Made by a program: the position numbers and the translations under genes. Shown here one piece after another: positions 1-8,651 of a stretch of DNA of 64,000 bases; the stretch's first letter is position 1, and each line of letters opens with the position of its first letter. The notes under the pieces are model-generated. The model worked only from the letters and a program-made list of their open reading frames with translations, was not told where the DNA came from and did not search any database. This DNA comes from Zavarzinella formosa DSM 19928 (lineage in GTDB: Bacteria; Planctomycetota; Planctomycetia; Gemmatales; Gemmataceae), in NCBI RefSeq assembly GCF_000255705.1, contig NZ_JH636439.1, forward strand, positions 235,111-299,110, written 5' to 3'.

Positions 1-852
1 TTTGGAGCTGATGGAAGCGAGGCCCTTTTCAATTTTGAGCCGTTGTTGTGCGGCGACTGATTCGGGCAAATTCCCAGTGATGAGGTTCGCCCCCTGTTTG
101 CGAATCAACTCCTGCGTCGATCCGATCTCCTTCAAGGCCTCAGGATTGGAGGCCATCACGGTCCACCGGACCAGAAAGCTCGGCGCCGGGCCGACCGAGA
201 GTGAAGTCCACTTCAGTCCGCGGGTAAATTTGGTGATGCTGCCGCCGCCCAGTTCGTCCGGCAACAAAGGCGCCACCTGTTCATGGATTTTTTTCGCGTC
301 CTCGGTGAAAGCAATGGCAATTTGAAGGGGCTCGTCCTTGCCGGCTTCCAGTGCTTCGAGCAAGTCCGGTCGTTTCACGGCCTTTCGTGCCTTGAGCACG
401 GTGATGGCATTTTTTTTGCCGACGGCCATGCAACCGTGCAGTTTTTCGATCAGCACCTCATCGTCTTCGCCAAAGGGAAGTTTCATCAACTCGCCCAAGT
501 CTTTCCGTTGTTCCGGCGATTCGCCGATGGGGATCAACAGGCAGGGCACGTTCGGAAAATCCGACGCCCCGTAAGTGATGAACACATCCCGCCCTCCCTT
601 GCGGGCGAATTCCGCCAGCCAAGCCTTGGCCGTTTTCACGGCGTCGGCCATTTCCTCATTGCCCCCCTCGTTCAGGACGGCCACCAAGCCGATGAACGGG
701 TCCAATTGCACCCGCGAGAGATCAAGCCGGGCGACAACCAGCGTCTGCTCGTCGAGAAACGGCAGCACTTTCTCGGTGAATTCGGGGGCCTTCGGCGATT
801 GCGCCGTCAGGGGGGCGACAACCGCGAACAATAGGATCAGTGATCGGAACAT
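1..852 (-). CDS. Exported protein, C-terminus cut by window edge
   Basis: The frame is open from the ATG at 852 down to base 1, giving 284 residues without a stop. The N-terminus (MFRSLILLFAVVAPLTAQ) is a clear Sec signal peptide. The mature start, with 'FLDEQTLVVARLDLSRV', resembles the N-terminal domain of the DUF1559 paralogues at 37118-40543 ('[18 protein letters not shown]'), so this may be the N-terminal part of a further member; the diagnostic C-terminal DUF1559 half would lie outside the window. It is the fourth gene of the minus-strand operon headed by the ECF sigma factor at 3403, starting 15 bases after the preceding stop. The role is unknown; a secreted or surface protein is an inference from the signal peptide. 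Confidence 0.7.
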   Translation of the reverse strand, partial: MFRSLILLFAVVAPLTAQSPKAPEFTEKVLPFLDEQTLVVARLDLSRVQLDPFIGLVAVLNEGGNEEMADAVKTAKAWLAEFARKGGRDVFITYGASDFPNVPCLLIPIGESPEQRKDLGELMKLPFGEDDEVLIEKLHGCMAVGKKNAITVLKARKAVKRPDLLEALEAGKDEPLQIAIAFTEDAKKIHEQVAPLLPDELGGGSITKFTRGLKWTSLSVGPAPSFLVRWTVMASNPEALKEIGSTQELIRKQGANLITGNLPESVAAQQRLKIEKGLASISSK

Positions 853-867
853 GGCGGCGTCCTTAGA

Positions 868-2358
868 TTATTTCACCCAAGTAATTTGATATTTCCAGGC
901 GTTGCCCAGATTGGCCGTCTGGCCGGGCGGGGCCGGGACAATGACGGTGAATGATTTCTCGTCCATGACGTATTCAAATGGCTTGCCGCTGGCCGGGTCC
1001 GCCGGGACGGGAACCATGGTGATGTCTTCCAGTTTGGCGGGAGCCTTGCCGTGTTTTGCCGTGTGCAACCGCACCGCCTCGACCGTCCGCAGGGAGGCGA
1101 TCCGGCGTTGGGTGCGAACTTGGGCGTCATACACCTTTTGGGTGGCGGGCAACAACATGCTCAGCATGATCACGAAATAGTCGGTCGGATTTTTGCGGAG
1201 GATTTTGAAATCATCCTCGGCCTTTTTCATGCCGCGGATGGCTTCCTCGGTTGGAAGGGTGAGCCACATCATGTATTCATCCCGCAGGTTCCGGTAACGG
1301 AGCACCGAATCAAGCATCACCACCTGGGCGGCGGGCATGGCGTTCACCTCGGCCTCGGGCTTTCCGGCCGCGATCAGGCTTTTCTTCGCGGCGGGGAAGG
1401 TCATCGTAATGTACATGGCCAGTCCCAGCCGTGATTCGTTGAGACCCATTTTGGGAAACCCGCTGGCGCCGGTTTCTTGGGTGAATTTCTGGATTCTGGC
1501 CCACACCGTGTCCAGCGCCAGCCGGGCTTGTTCGGCGGTCATTGGTTCTTCGATGTCCCTCGGCAGGGGCATGATGGCGTCCATCCCCCGGAGTTCCCCC
1601 TCGGCGGCCAAATCCAGCGAGATGAACGGCCGGGGCAGAGCGGTGAGCGACCAATACAGATTGGGGCATTTCGGCATTTCCAACACCCGATCCAGTTCGG
1701 TCAGGGTGACGGCGGTGATGGCCGTGCCAACCAGAAAACTGATGAGCGTGTCCGCGCGGCCCACATGTCGGCCCATGGTCAATCCCGTCTGGATGTCCCG
1801 CAGGGCCGCGTCCAAATTTCCGTCGATCTGATGCAGGCGGCAACGCACTTTCAACAGAAAAGCGAGTTCGCGGCATTTCTGAAGTTCGGGCAACAAGAGG
1901 TTGTATGCCTCGGTCGAGATGCGTTCTCCCAAGCCCCAATCACAATCCCGGCATTTGGCCGCCGCCTCGACTTCCCGGAACATTCCGGCGAAGGGTTTGA
2001 TGTAATTCCGTAGTTCCTCGGCTGGGATGTCCTTCAACGGCTTTTGGAGGGTCTCGTCCATTTTTATCCGGGCATCGCCAGTTTCCTTACCGGGTCTTTG
2101 GTTCTCATACAAGAGGTGCAGCGCCCGGTGATATAGCAGAGCCGCATTGTTCCGGGATTGATCGCGATAGCTCGGCAGCAATTCGTAACGCAGAATCGGC
2201 AACGGCGGCCCGGCGGCTTTGAGTTTCAGGGCGAAGATCGTTTCCTTCGGCGGCTCCGGCGCGGGATCGCCGGCCAAACCGTTCTTGGGAGGAGCGCCGG
2301 GCTGGGCGTTGGTGACCGCCACGACAAGCAACATTCCGATCAGGGCATAACGGTTCAT
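868..2358 (-). CDS. Exported protein of unknown function
   Basis: A 496-residue protein with a signal peptide (MNRYALIGMLLVVAVTNAQ) and a largely helical, soluble body. It contains one 'CRDC' pair near residue 136 and several stretches that could be TPR-like helical pairs (for example 'LHQIDGNLDAALRDIQTGLTMGRHV'), but no catalytic motif I recognise. Its ATG overlaps the stop of the upstream membrane-protein gene by four bases (ATGA), so the two are translationally coupled within the ECF sigma operon. The context suggests an envelope protein under control of that sigma factor. Function unknown. Confidence 0.75.
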   Translation of the reverse strand: MNRYALIGMLLVVAVTNAQPGAPPKNGLAGDPAPEPPKETIFALKLKAAGPPLPILRYELLPSYRDQSRNNAALLYHRALHLLYENQRPGKETGDARIKMDETLQKPLKDIPAEELRNYIKPFAGMFREVEAAAKCRDCDWGLGERISTEAYNLLLPELQKCRELAFLLKVRCRLHQIDGNLDAALRDIQTGLTMGRHVGRADTLISFLVGTAITAVTLTELDRVLEMPKCPNLYWSLTALPRPFISLDLAAEGELRGMDAIMPLPRDIEEPMTAEQARLALDTVWARIQKFTQETGASGFPKMGLNESRLGLAMYITMTFPAAKKSLIAAGKPEAEVNAMPAAQVVMLDSVLRYRNLRDEYMMWLTLPTEEAIRGMKKAEDDFKILRKNPTDYFVIMLSMLLPATQKVYDAQVRTQRRIASLRTVEAVRLHTAKHGKAPAKLEDITMVPVPADPASGKPFEYVMDEKSFTVIVPAPPGQTANLGNAWKYQITWVK

Positions 2359-2909
2359 TCCAGATCCTCATCAAGCGGGGACGGAGCGGGCTTGTTCTTG
2401 CGGAACGGCAAACCGGGGATCGCAAACGATCCGGGGGGCGAAAACATCCCGCGATTCGGCTCTTTCACCGTGACGTCCGAACCTCCGGCGGCGTTCGACC
2501 GGGGGAGCATTTCCACCCCCCATCGCAGCACTTCCTTACGCACCTGCCACATTCGCCGGGCCTCGGAATTGTCCGGGCTTGTTTCCTCTTGGAACGGATC
2601 GATGTTCACCGGAGTGGCCGGGCTTTCCGGCACCGGCACTTTCACTTCGACGAATCGCTCCACATACACCACTTTGGGAATTTCCACATATTGAACTTCC
2701 GGCCGGGAAGGGGAAAACAGGAATCCACCCAATATGACGGTGGCGCTGGCGAACAATCCGGTGGCCGACGGCCAAACCCAAGCGGGCACGAGCGGTTGCG
2801 CGGCGGCCTTCCCAGCGGCGAACAGCAGGGCATCCCGGCTGAATGTCGCTGGTTGAGGCGCCAGACGTCGCAAAGCGTCGGCCATTGGGGTCGGGTCATC
2901 GGGGGGCAT
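2355..2909 (-). CDS. Single-pass membrane protein, possible anti-sigma partner
   Basis: About 184 residues. One transmembrane segment (around 'ATGLFASATVILGGFLF') separates a short N-terminal part from a proline- and valine-rich outer part ('VEIPKVVYVERFVEVKVPVP') that is probably periplasmic. The gene follows the ECF sigma factor; the sigma TGA and this ATG share a base (TGATG), and GGAG sits five bases upstream of the ATG at 2909. In-frame ATGs at 2912 and 2933 are alternatives. The order sigma then single-pass membrane protein is typical of sigma/anti-sigma pairs, but I see no zinc-binding HxxxCxxC anti-sigma motif, so the anti-sigma role is inferred from context only. Confidence 0.65.
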   Translation of the reverse strand: MPPDDPTPMADALRRLAPQPATFSRDALLFAAGKAAAQPLVPAWVWPSATGLFASATVILGGFLFSPSRPEVQYVEIPKVVYVERFVEVKVPVPESPATPVNIDPFQEETSPDNSEARRMWQVRKEVLRWGVEMLPRSNAAGGSDVTVKEPNRGMFSPPGSFAIPGLPFRKNKPAPSPLDEDLE

Positions 2910-3403
2910 CATTTCTCCGGGGGTGTTTTGCATGGAGCTCCCATCATCTTCCGCAAGCTAACCAAACCGGCCGAGTATCGCCGCCACGCGGTGGCGGCCG
3001 ATCCTCCGGTCAGTTCGGCGATTTGTTCAAAAGTAAGGCCGCCCCACAAATGGGCGACGATCACTTCCCGCTGGTCGAGGGGGAGTTTCGTCAGAGCCTC
3101 GGAGGCGGCGGTGGCGTCGAGTCCGGCAACATCGTCCGGTGGAACAAACAACAGAACGGCCTTGGCGGCCACATTCCCTTCGTGGTTCGTCCGGCGCCGT
3201 TCGGAGCGCCCGGCGCTGATGGCCGCGTTCCGGACGGAACGATACAGCCAGGCTGCCGGATGCACCGGCGTCTCCCGTTGCCGGGCGAACCGGATGAACA
3301 CTTCCTGGACCACATCCTCCGGGCAACGACACCACGGCCGGGCGTATAAAATCAACGCCGCGGAATAGCGATCAATCAGGTAACCCAGCAGATCGGGATC
3401 CAT
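2909..3403 (-). CDS. ECF-type RNA polymerase sigma factor
   Basis: A 164-residue sigma-70 family protein of ECF length. Region 2 runs from about residue 5 to 65 ('VVQEVFIRFARQ' is the region 2.2-like core and 'PAAWLYRSVRNAAI' the region 2.4-like helix). Region 4 is at about 100-155, with 'LPLDQREVIVAHLWGGLTF' followed by the helix-turn-helix 'EQIAELTGGSAATAWRRYSAG'. It would direct RNA polymerase to a specific promoter set. It is the first gene of a minus-strand operon of overlapping genes for a membrane protein and exported proteins, and is divergent from the pxpB-like gene, with 66 bases between starts. Autoregulation is likely for this class but no promoter motif was identified. Confidence 0.9.
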   Translation of the reverse strand: MDPDLLGYLIDRYSAALILYARPWCRCPEDVVQEVFIRFARQRETPVHPAAWLYRSVRNAAISAGRSERRRTNHEGNVAAKAVLLFVPPDDVAGLDATAASEALTKLPLDQREVIVAHLWGGLTFEQIAELTGGSAATAWRRYSAGLVSLRKMMGAPCKTPPEK

Positions 3404-3469
3404 TACCGGAAGGACGCTCCCCGTGACAGCTCATTTCATCGTCACTTAATCTCCCCATAAAATACCCGC

Positions 3470-4123
3470 GTGACCCCAAACTTCCAACCACTTGGCGACC
3501 GGGCGATTCTGGCGTCCCTGCCTGACGAGGCCGTCACCGTGGCATTCGCCGAGGCGGTTCGGGACGCCGGTTTCCCTTGGCTTGTCGATCTTGTCCCCGC
3601 GTATCTGACCGTCGGCGTGTTCTTTGACGCTTCGATGACGCTGGCGACTGTCCGAACCGAGTTGGGGCGACTGGTCGTTGGTTCTCGGACAGTCAGACCA
3701 ACGACACTCCATCGCATTCCGTGCTGTTATGATTTCGACTTGGATCTGCCCCGCGTGTCCGAACACACGGCCATGTCCTTCGAGGAGATCATCTGCCAGC
3801 ACACGGGCGGCCCCTATACGGTATACGCCATCGGCTTCGTCCCCGGTTTTCCCTATTTGGGCTATTTGCCGGAAGCCCTGACAGGCGTGCCCCGGCTTCC
3901 CAGCCCCCGATTGCGGGTGGAACCCGGCAGCGTTGGCCTCACGGCTCGCCAGACGGGAATCTATCCGTTACCCCGTCCCGGCGGATGGAATCTGATCGGC
4001 CGAACGCCGTTGGAACTGGTGAATTTGGCGGATGGATATTTCCCCATCGCCGTGGGGGATCAAGTCAGTTTTGAGCGGATCGACCGCAAGGAGTTTCAGC
4101 GGCTGGAGGGAGAACGACTATAG
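3470..4123 (+). CDS. pxpB: 5-oxoprolinase subunit PxpB / KipI family protein
   Basis: 217 residues beginning at a GTG. The sequence matches the PxpB/KipI (allophanate hydrolase subunit 1) family: 'LGDRAILA' near the N-terminus, the hallmark 'YAIGFVPGFPYLGYL' at about 118-132, then 'VPRLPSPRLRVEPGSVG' and 'GIYPLPRPGGWNLIGRTP'. In known organisms PxpB works with PxpC (and PxpA) in ATP-dependent opening of 5-oxoproline to glutamate. Neither partner is adjacent: the next genes are dnaA on the right and a sigma factor operon on the left. It may act with a PxpC encoded elsewhere or be a KipI-like regulator. Family assignment is firm, pathway role less so. Confidence 0.88.
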   Translation: MTPNFQPLGDRAILASLPDEAVTVAFAEAVRDAGFPWLVDLVPAYLTVGVFFDASMTLATVRTELGRLVVGSRTVRPTTLHRIPCCYDFDLDLPRVSEHTAMSFEEIICQHTGGPYTVYAIGFVPGFPYLGYLPEALTGVPRLPSPRLRVEPGSVGLTARQTGIYPLPRPGGWNLIGRTPLELVNLADGYFPIAVGDQVSFERIDRKEFQRLEGERL

Positions 4124-4399
4124 GGTTAAAGGTAGCCCTCATGGGTGATTCTTTAACATTCGCAACCCCGTCAAACCCTGCCGATTCTGCGGATTATGCC
4201 AAAATCATCTGGCGAACCCATCGGGAATTCGGCAACCAACATCGCATTATGTTTACGCGCGAACCCTTTCCCGGCGATATTTCTCAGATGCCCTCCCAAG
4301 GGTGTTCCGAGCATCGGTCAGCGGTCCCAGCCGAATGACTGATTGAAAGACCTCTCTTGTCAGACGGACTCCAAAGTTCCGCATCAGGAGAGTGGTATC
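4124..4399 (+). other. Spacer upstream of dnaA
   Basis: 276 bases between the pxpB-like stop and the chosen dnaA start. A 65-codon frame (4141-4338) is present but its product has no recognisable motif and no ribosome site, and it is not called as a gene. No good match to the DnaA box TTATNCACA was found; the closest, TTATGCCAA near 4195, differs at two positions. The region probably holds the dnaA promoter and leader, but no clear elements were found. Confidence 0.4.
4386..4390 (+). promoter_or_regulatory. Shine-Dalgarno for dnaA
   Basis: AGGAG, nine bases upstream of the GTG at 4400. No comparable site precedes the more upstream in-frame TTG at 4343, so this site decides the dnaA start. 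Confidence 0.6.
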
Positions 4400-5926
4400 G
4401 TGCCGTTGTCTTCCCTGACCGATTCGATCGGTTTGGTTGACTCGCAGACCGAAGGTTCCGAAGTCGCGTTGGCCGAGGCGATCACCCGTCGCATCAGCCA
4501 GCCGCGTTACGACCTTTGGTTTCGTGGTCACACCAAGTTCGTTTTCCTTGGCGACCGGCTGGTCGTCGGGGTTCCGAACCTGCATTTTCACGATTGGTTG
4601 CAAAAGACCTTCACCGACGACATTCGTGTCGCCGCATCGGAGGTCTTCGGCAGCCCCGTGGCCGTGCAGTTTGCGATTGATCCGGATTTGTTCCGCGCCT
4701 TGCGGCAGGAACAAGAATCCACCGAATCGGCCCCCGTTCCGGCCGCCCGCACTGGCACGGTCAAACCGTCCACCCGACCTGTCACGCCCGGCCCGGCTGT
4801 TTCCCCGAAACAGCCTCCGGCGGCGAAGGTCGAGGAACGCAAACCGAATGCCATTGAGGAAAAGGTTGCCGAGTTTCGCAAGCCAAAACGCCGGTGGAAG
4901 TCACTTGGGGATTTTGTTCCCGGCATGTCAAACCGGGTGGCCCATTCCTCGGCCCAGGCCGTCGTTGACGAACCGGGGCAGGGGGCGAATCCGCTGGTGA
5001 TCTACGGGCCGACCGGCACGGGCAAAACCCACCTGCTGGAAGGCGTCTACCTCGGGCTGCGGAAGCGGTATTCGGATCAAAAGGTGGTGTTCATCGCCGC
5101 CGAGGATTTCATGAACCGCTTTCTGGCGGCCGTCCACCAGAACAAGCAGGGAAGTTTCCGCAAGCAATACCGCGAATGCTTTGCCTTCCTGATCGATGAC
5201 CTGTCGTTCCTCGCGGGCAAGAAGGCCACGCAGGTGGAATTCCTGCATACCTTTGACGCTCTGATCTCCGAGGGAACGCAAGTGGTCATCACCTGCGATT
5301 GCCACCCTCGCCTGACCGAAGACCTGATGCCGGAACTCGCTGACCGCTTGTTGGGCGGGGCCGTCTGGGGGGTGATGCCGCCGGACCCGGAAACTCGCCT
5401 CTCGCTCCTGCGGGCCAAGTCCGCGACGGGAACCGCCCGCATTCCGGACGAAGTGTTGAAGTTTCTGGCGTCCAACCTGCGGGGCAATGTCCGCGAACTG
5501 GAAGGGGCCATCCACGGGCTGACCCATTACGCTCGCGTCACCAACAAACCGGTGACACGGGATCTGGCCCGCGAAGCGCTGGGCGATCTGCTTCGGCATG
5601 CGGTGAAAGTCGTGCATCTAAAGGATGTGGATACGACCGTCTGCGCCGTGTTGAAGTTGGAACCGCGAAGCCTGCAATCAAAGTCCAAGGCTTGGGCCAT
5701 CAGTCATTCCCGGATGATCGCCATTTATCTGGCCCGCAAGCACACGTCGGCCAGTTATGGCGAAGTGAGCATTCACTTTGGCAACAAGACGCACAGCACG
5801 GCCGTGGCAGCCGAGAAGAAGGTGCGGGCGTGGATCGAGAAGAACGGATCGATCAAGGCCGGCGATCATGAATGGCGGGTGCGGGAGTTGATCGATCGCA
5901 TCGAGCGGGAGTTGCTGGGACGGTGA
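4400..5926 (+). CDS. dnaA: Chromosomal replication initiator DnaA
   Basis: About 508 residues from GTG 4400; a TTG at 4343 would add 19. Domain I is at about 20-100 ('YDLWFRGHTKFVFLGDRLVVGVPN'-type region), followed by a proline-rich linker. The AAA+ domain starts near residue 165, with Walker A GPTGTGKTH at 203-211 and Walker B FLIDD at 263-267, then sensor 1 'VVITCDCHP' and the box VII region 'ELADRLLGGAVWG', in which the arginine-finger position is kept. Domain IV at the C-terminus ends with 'ASYGEVSIHFGNKTHSTAV', equivalent to the DNA-binding signature. DnaA opens the replication origin as an ATP-bound oligomer. No dnaN, recF or gyrase genes flank it, so the gene does not mark a classical dnaA-dnaN origin block. 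Confidence 0.93.
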   Translation: MPLSSLTDSIGLVDSQTEGSEVALAEAITRRISQPRYDLWFRGHTKFVFLGDRLVVGVPNLHFHDWLQKTFTDDIRVAASEVFGSPVAVQFAIDPDLFRALRQEQESTESAPVPAARTGTVKPSTRPVTPGPAVSPKQPPAAKVEERKPNAIEEKVAEFRKPKRRWKSLGDFVPGMSNRVAHSSAQAVVDEPGQGANPLVIYGPTGTGKTHLLEGVYLGLRKRYSDQKVVFIAAEDFMNRFLAAVHQNKQGSFRKQYRECFAFLIDDLSFLAGKKATQVEFLHTFDALISEGTQVVITCDCHPRLTEDLMPELADRLLGGAVWGVMPPDPETRLSLLRAKSATGTARIPDEVLKFLASNLRGNVRELEGAIHGLTHYARVTNKPVTRDLAREALGDLLRHAVKVVHLKDVDTTVCAVLKLEPRSLQSKSKAWAISHSRMIAIYLARKHTSASYGEVSIHFGNKTHSTAVAAEKKVRAWIEKNGSIKAGDHEWRVRELIDRIERELLGR

Positions 5927-6032
5927 ACCGGAAAAATGCGGGCAATTCACTGCCCGCTTGATTCAAATCATCTCTCATTCATGCCTGTTTTCCTAGACTG
6001 ATTTCATCCTCTTCATGTTCGGGGTTCTGGTC

Positions 6033-6914
6033 ATGAGACTGGCGGCCGTCGGTGTTTTGTTGTTGGTTGCTTCCGTCGGGATGGCTCAAGCCCCCGCGGA
6101 CAACGCGGTCACGATTCGGTATGTGCTTTCGCTTCGCCAGCCGGACGGCGGTTTTGTCTCCCACAAGCCGGACCCCAAGGGAGCCAAGGAAACCAACTCG
6201 TCGCTACGAGCCACCTCGGCGGCCGTGCGGGCGATCAAGTATCTGGGTGGAGAACTCCCCAACCGGGAACTGACGGCCAAGTTCGTCGAATCGTGTTACG
6301 ACCCCGCCAGCGGAACTTTCGCGGACACGCCAAAGGGCAAGGGTGACATCACCCTGACGGCTGTTGGCATGATGGCCGCCGCGGAACTTCTGCCGAAGTT
6401 TGATTATGATCCCGCCATCAGATACCTGACGGCCAACGCCAAAACCTTCGAGGAACGCCGGATCGCCGTGGCCGGGATGGAGGCCGGAAAGAAGTTTGCC
6501 CCGGTGACGGCCCAATGGTTTGCGGAGACGGAAAAGACCCGCAACCCGGATGGAACTTACGGCAAGGGTGATGCCCTCGCCCGTGATACCGGCGGCACGG
6601 CGGCCATGATTGTCCGGGCCGGGGGCAAGATTCCCGCCGAGCAGTTGAAGGCGGTCGTCGCAGCCATCCAAAACGGCCAGCGGGCCGACGGCGGCTTCGG
6701 CAAAGCCGGTGAAGGCTCGGATTTGGAGACAAGCTACCGGGTGATGCGGGCAATGTACTTGCTAAAGATCGAACCAAAAGATCCGGCGGCCTTGCGGCAA
6801 TTTCTCTCGATGTGCGCCAATAAGGATGGCGGCTATGCCGTGCAACCGGGCAACCCCTCCGGCGCCGGATCGACCTATTACGCGGCGGCGATCATGGGCT
6901 GGATGAAGAAATGA
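6033..6914 (+). CDS. Exported prenyltransferase/squalene-oxidase-like repeat protein
   Basis: 293 residues with a signal peptide (MRLAAVGVLLLVASVGMAQA). The mature protein is built from repeats of the alpha/alpha-toroid family shared by protein prenyltransferase beta subunits and terpene cyclases; QxxGG-like turns are seen as 'RQPDGGF', 'NPDGTYG', 'QRADGGFGK' and 'NKDGGYAV'. The DxDD cyclase motif and the zinc ligands of prenyltransferases are not evident, so it is probably a secreted non-catalytic or differently acting toroid. An upstream ATG at 6015 would add six residues in front of the signal peptide and has no ribosome site. A -10-like CCTAGACT lies at 5992-5999, and a strong hairpin terminator follows. 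Confidence 0.75.
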   Translation: MRLAAVGVLLLVASVGMAQAPADNAVTIRYVLSLRQPDGGFVSHKPDPKGAKETNSSLRATSAAVRAIKYLGGELPNRELTAKFVESCYDPASGTFADTPKGKGDITLTAVGMMAAAELLPKFDYDPAIRYLTANAKTFEERRIAVAGMEAGKKFAPVTAQWFAETEKTRNPDGTYGKGDALARDTGGTAAMIVRAGGKIPAEQLKAVVAAIQNGQRADGGFGKAGEGSDLETSYRVMRAMYLLKIEPKDPAALRQFLSMCANKDGGYAVQPGNPSGAGSTYYAAAIMGWMKK

Positions 6915-6942
6915 CCAATGCCTGAATGATCAATGACCAATG

Positions 6943-6978
6943 AAAAAGCCGCAGACATCTTTGCCCTGCGGCTTTTTT
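6943..6978. terminator. Bidirectional intrinsic terminator
   Basis: Inverted repeat AAAAAGCCGCAG (6943-6954) / CTGCGGCTTTTTT (6966-6978) with an 11-base loop. A-run and T-run on opposite sides allow function in both directions. It separates the convergent genes ending at 6914 (+) and 6998 (-). Confidence 0.9.
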
Positions 6979-6997
6979 CATGGGTTGCACAGCGGGT

Positions 6998-7384
6998 TTA
7001 TAAAGCGGCTTTGCGGGCCTTTCTTGCGGCGATGAATGATCGAACACACAATCCGACGAAGGCCGCGCTCAGGACGATCATCAAAGCCCCGGCCACGGTG
7101 CCGGATTTGGTGAAATCAAATTGATTGCGAACCAACGGCATCACACCGCCGATGGCGCCGAGCAGGCCGACCATCGCGGCCAGGTGCATCACATGCTTCC
7201 GCAAACCAGGCTTTGCCAGCACGATCAAACCGCACAGGATCAGAACCGCCCCGAATCCCACCGGGATCAATGCCGTGGGGGATGTCCCTTTTTCACCCAC
7301 TTCCCCAAATGTCGTCGGGGCCAGATAGCCGATCAGGCCCACGCCGGTGAGCAGCAGGCCGAAGAGAATCGAAATCGGAGCCAT
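6998..7384 (-). CDS. Small polytopic membrane protein
   Basis: 128 residues with four predicted transmembrane helices: 'ISILFGLLLTGVGLIGYLA', 'ALIPVGFGAVLILCGLIVLA', 'VMHLAAMVGLLGAIGGVMPLV' and 'TVAGALMIVLSAAFVGLCV'. The C-terminus is basic ('RSFIAARKARKAAL') and so probably cytoplasmic. There are no catalytic motifs, and it resembles small conserved planctomycete inner-membrane proteins of unknown role. It is convergent with the prenyltransferase-like gene and divergent from the methyltransferase gene, so it is likely monocistronic. Confidence 0.75.
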   Translation of the reverse strand: MAPISILFGLLLTGVGLIGYLAPTTFGEVGEKGTSPTALIPVGFGAVLILCGLIVLAKPGLRKHVMHLAAMVGLLGAIGGVMPLVRNQFDFTKSGTVAGALMIVLSAAFVGLCVRSFIAARKARKAAL

Positions 7385-7479
7385 CAGTTACCTTGAGTTT
7401 CTCGTTGTTTGTGAAGCCTTGGGCATTTTAGAAGCTGATGTGTGGAAATGCGATTTTCTCGGCATTTCAGGCCAATTTC

Positions 7480-7493
7480 TGACATTATTGTCA
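7480..7493. promoter_or_regulatory. Small palindrome upstream of the methyltransferase gene
   Basis: TGACATTATTGTCA: five-base arms TGACA/TGTCA around a four-base centre, 21 bases before the methyltransferase ATG at 7515. It could be an operator or overlap the promoter of the 7515 or 7384 gene. Short, and possibly by chance. Confidence 0.3.
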
Positions 7494-7514
7494 TCAACCG
7501 ATAACATAATACGC

Positions 7515-8651
7515 ATGTTTAACCTCCCCGCTTTGCTTCGATCTGTTCAGGAACGGGTAAAACCGCCCGTCCTCGTGCTTCTGGGTTCCCCAAATCAAGC
7601 GGCCACGCTGTGCGCCGCCCTCGGGGATATCGAGACCGTGTGTTACCAAGTTGACCTGCACCAAGCCGGCAAACTTCGGCGGCTGCTGGAAGAGCACGCC
7701 TCGCCGACCACCGATGAACCGCCGCCGGAAACGGAGGACTTGTCGGAAGCCGACGAGACCGAACCGGAAAAACCCGATGTGTGGGTCGCCCCCAAGGAAC
7801 TCACGTCCAAAGTGGTCGTCGAGGTCAAACCGGATGTGTGGGATTTGCCTCCTCGCTTCAACACGGTGATCTTTCCGGTGTCGGCCCACGGTGAACGCGA
7901 GTTCAAACTCGACCTGTTGGAACAGGCTTACCATGTGCTTGCCCCCAAGGGGGTGTTCATTTCGCTGTCGGAATATCAGAAGGATCAACTGCTGCCGAAA
8001 GCCCATAAGAAGCTTTTCGGCAAATGCAGCGAACTTCCGGCGAGCAAGCTGGGTAGCGTCTTTTGGAGTGTCCAAGACGGCGACAAACCTCGCCGCCGAC
8101 ATCAACTGACTTATAACGCGAAGATCGCCGAAGGGCCGTCGCACACGTTCATTTCCCGGCCGGGAGTCTTCGGTTACGGCGAACTGGACAAAGGCGCGAG
8201 GGCGTTACTAGAGGCCGCCGAGATCAAGCCGGGTGACCGGGTGTTGGATCTCGGTTGCGGCGTCGGCTCGGTCGGCGTGCTGGCGATGGACCGGGCCGGA
8301 GCGGAGGGGCATGTTACCTTCGTGGACAGCAATATCCGGGCATTGGCCGTCTCGGCCGAGAATGCGACGGCCAACGGGGTGAAGGATTTCACCTGCCACG
8401 CCTCGGTGAGTATCGACGGCCTGTCTCCTGCGAGTTTCGATGTGGTGCTGGCAAACCCGCCGTATTACGCCAACTCGTGGATCGCCCAAATGTTCATCGA
8501 GAAGGCGAGGGAACTGTTGAAGCCAGGCGGTCGGTTGTTCCTAGTCACGAAGATGGTGAACCATGTCGCCCCGGTGATGGCCGAGATCTTCCCCGATTCG
8601 ACATGGGAAGAACGACGCGGATACTACGTGATGCGAGGGGACGCGACATGA
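7515..8651 (+). CDS. RsmC-like class I SAM-dependent methyltransferase
   Basis: 378 residues. The two-part layout matches RsmC/MTS-domain rRNA guanine-N2 methyltransferases: an N-terminal degenerate methyltransferase-like half (about 1-195) and a catalytic half with the typical lead-in 'SRPGVFGYGELDKGARALLEA', SAM motif I VLDLGCGVGSVG at 243-254 and catalytic NPPY at 314-317. RsmC methylates G1207 of 16S rRNA; that exact target is an inference. An acidic linker (about 64-90, rich in E and D) is inserted in the N-terminal half. A longer frame reaches back to 7347, but its extra residues look non-coding and overlap the divergent membrane-protein gene. The stop overlaps the cupin start (ATGA), so the two are coupled. 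Confidence 0.85.
   Translation: MFNLPALLRSVQERVKPPVLVLLGSPNQAATLCAALGDIETVCYQVDLHQAGKLRRLLEEHASPTTDEPPPETEDLSEADETEPEKPDVWVAPKELTSKVVVEVKPDVWDLPPRFNTVIFPVSAHGEREFKLDLLEQAYHVLAPKGVFISLSEYQKDQLLPKAHKKLFGKCSELPASKLGSVFWSVQDGDKPRRRHQLTYNAKIAEGPSHTFISRPGVFGYGELDKGARALLEAAEIKPGDRVLDLGCGVGSVGVLAMDRAGAEGHVTFVDSNIRALAVSAENATANGVKDFTCHASVSIDGLSPASFDVVLANPPYYANSWIAQMFIEKARELLKPGGRLFLVTKMVNHVAPVMAEIFPDSTWEERRGYYVMRGDAT

Noticed and set aside
4141..4338. 65-codon frame between pxpB and dnaA
   Set aside because: No ribosome site, no motif, low-complexity ending; treated as spacer.
5330..5400. Apparent loss of the DnaA arginine finger (SRF replaced by GGA)
   Set aside because: An ungapped alignment from the ETR motif backwards places Arg of DRLLGG on the finger position, so it is conserved.
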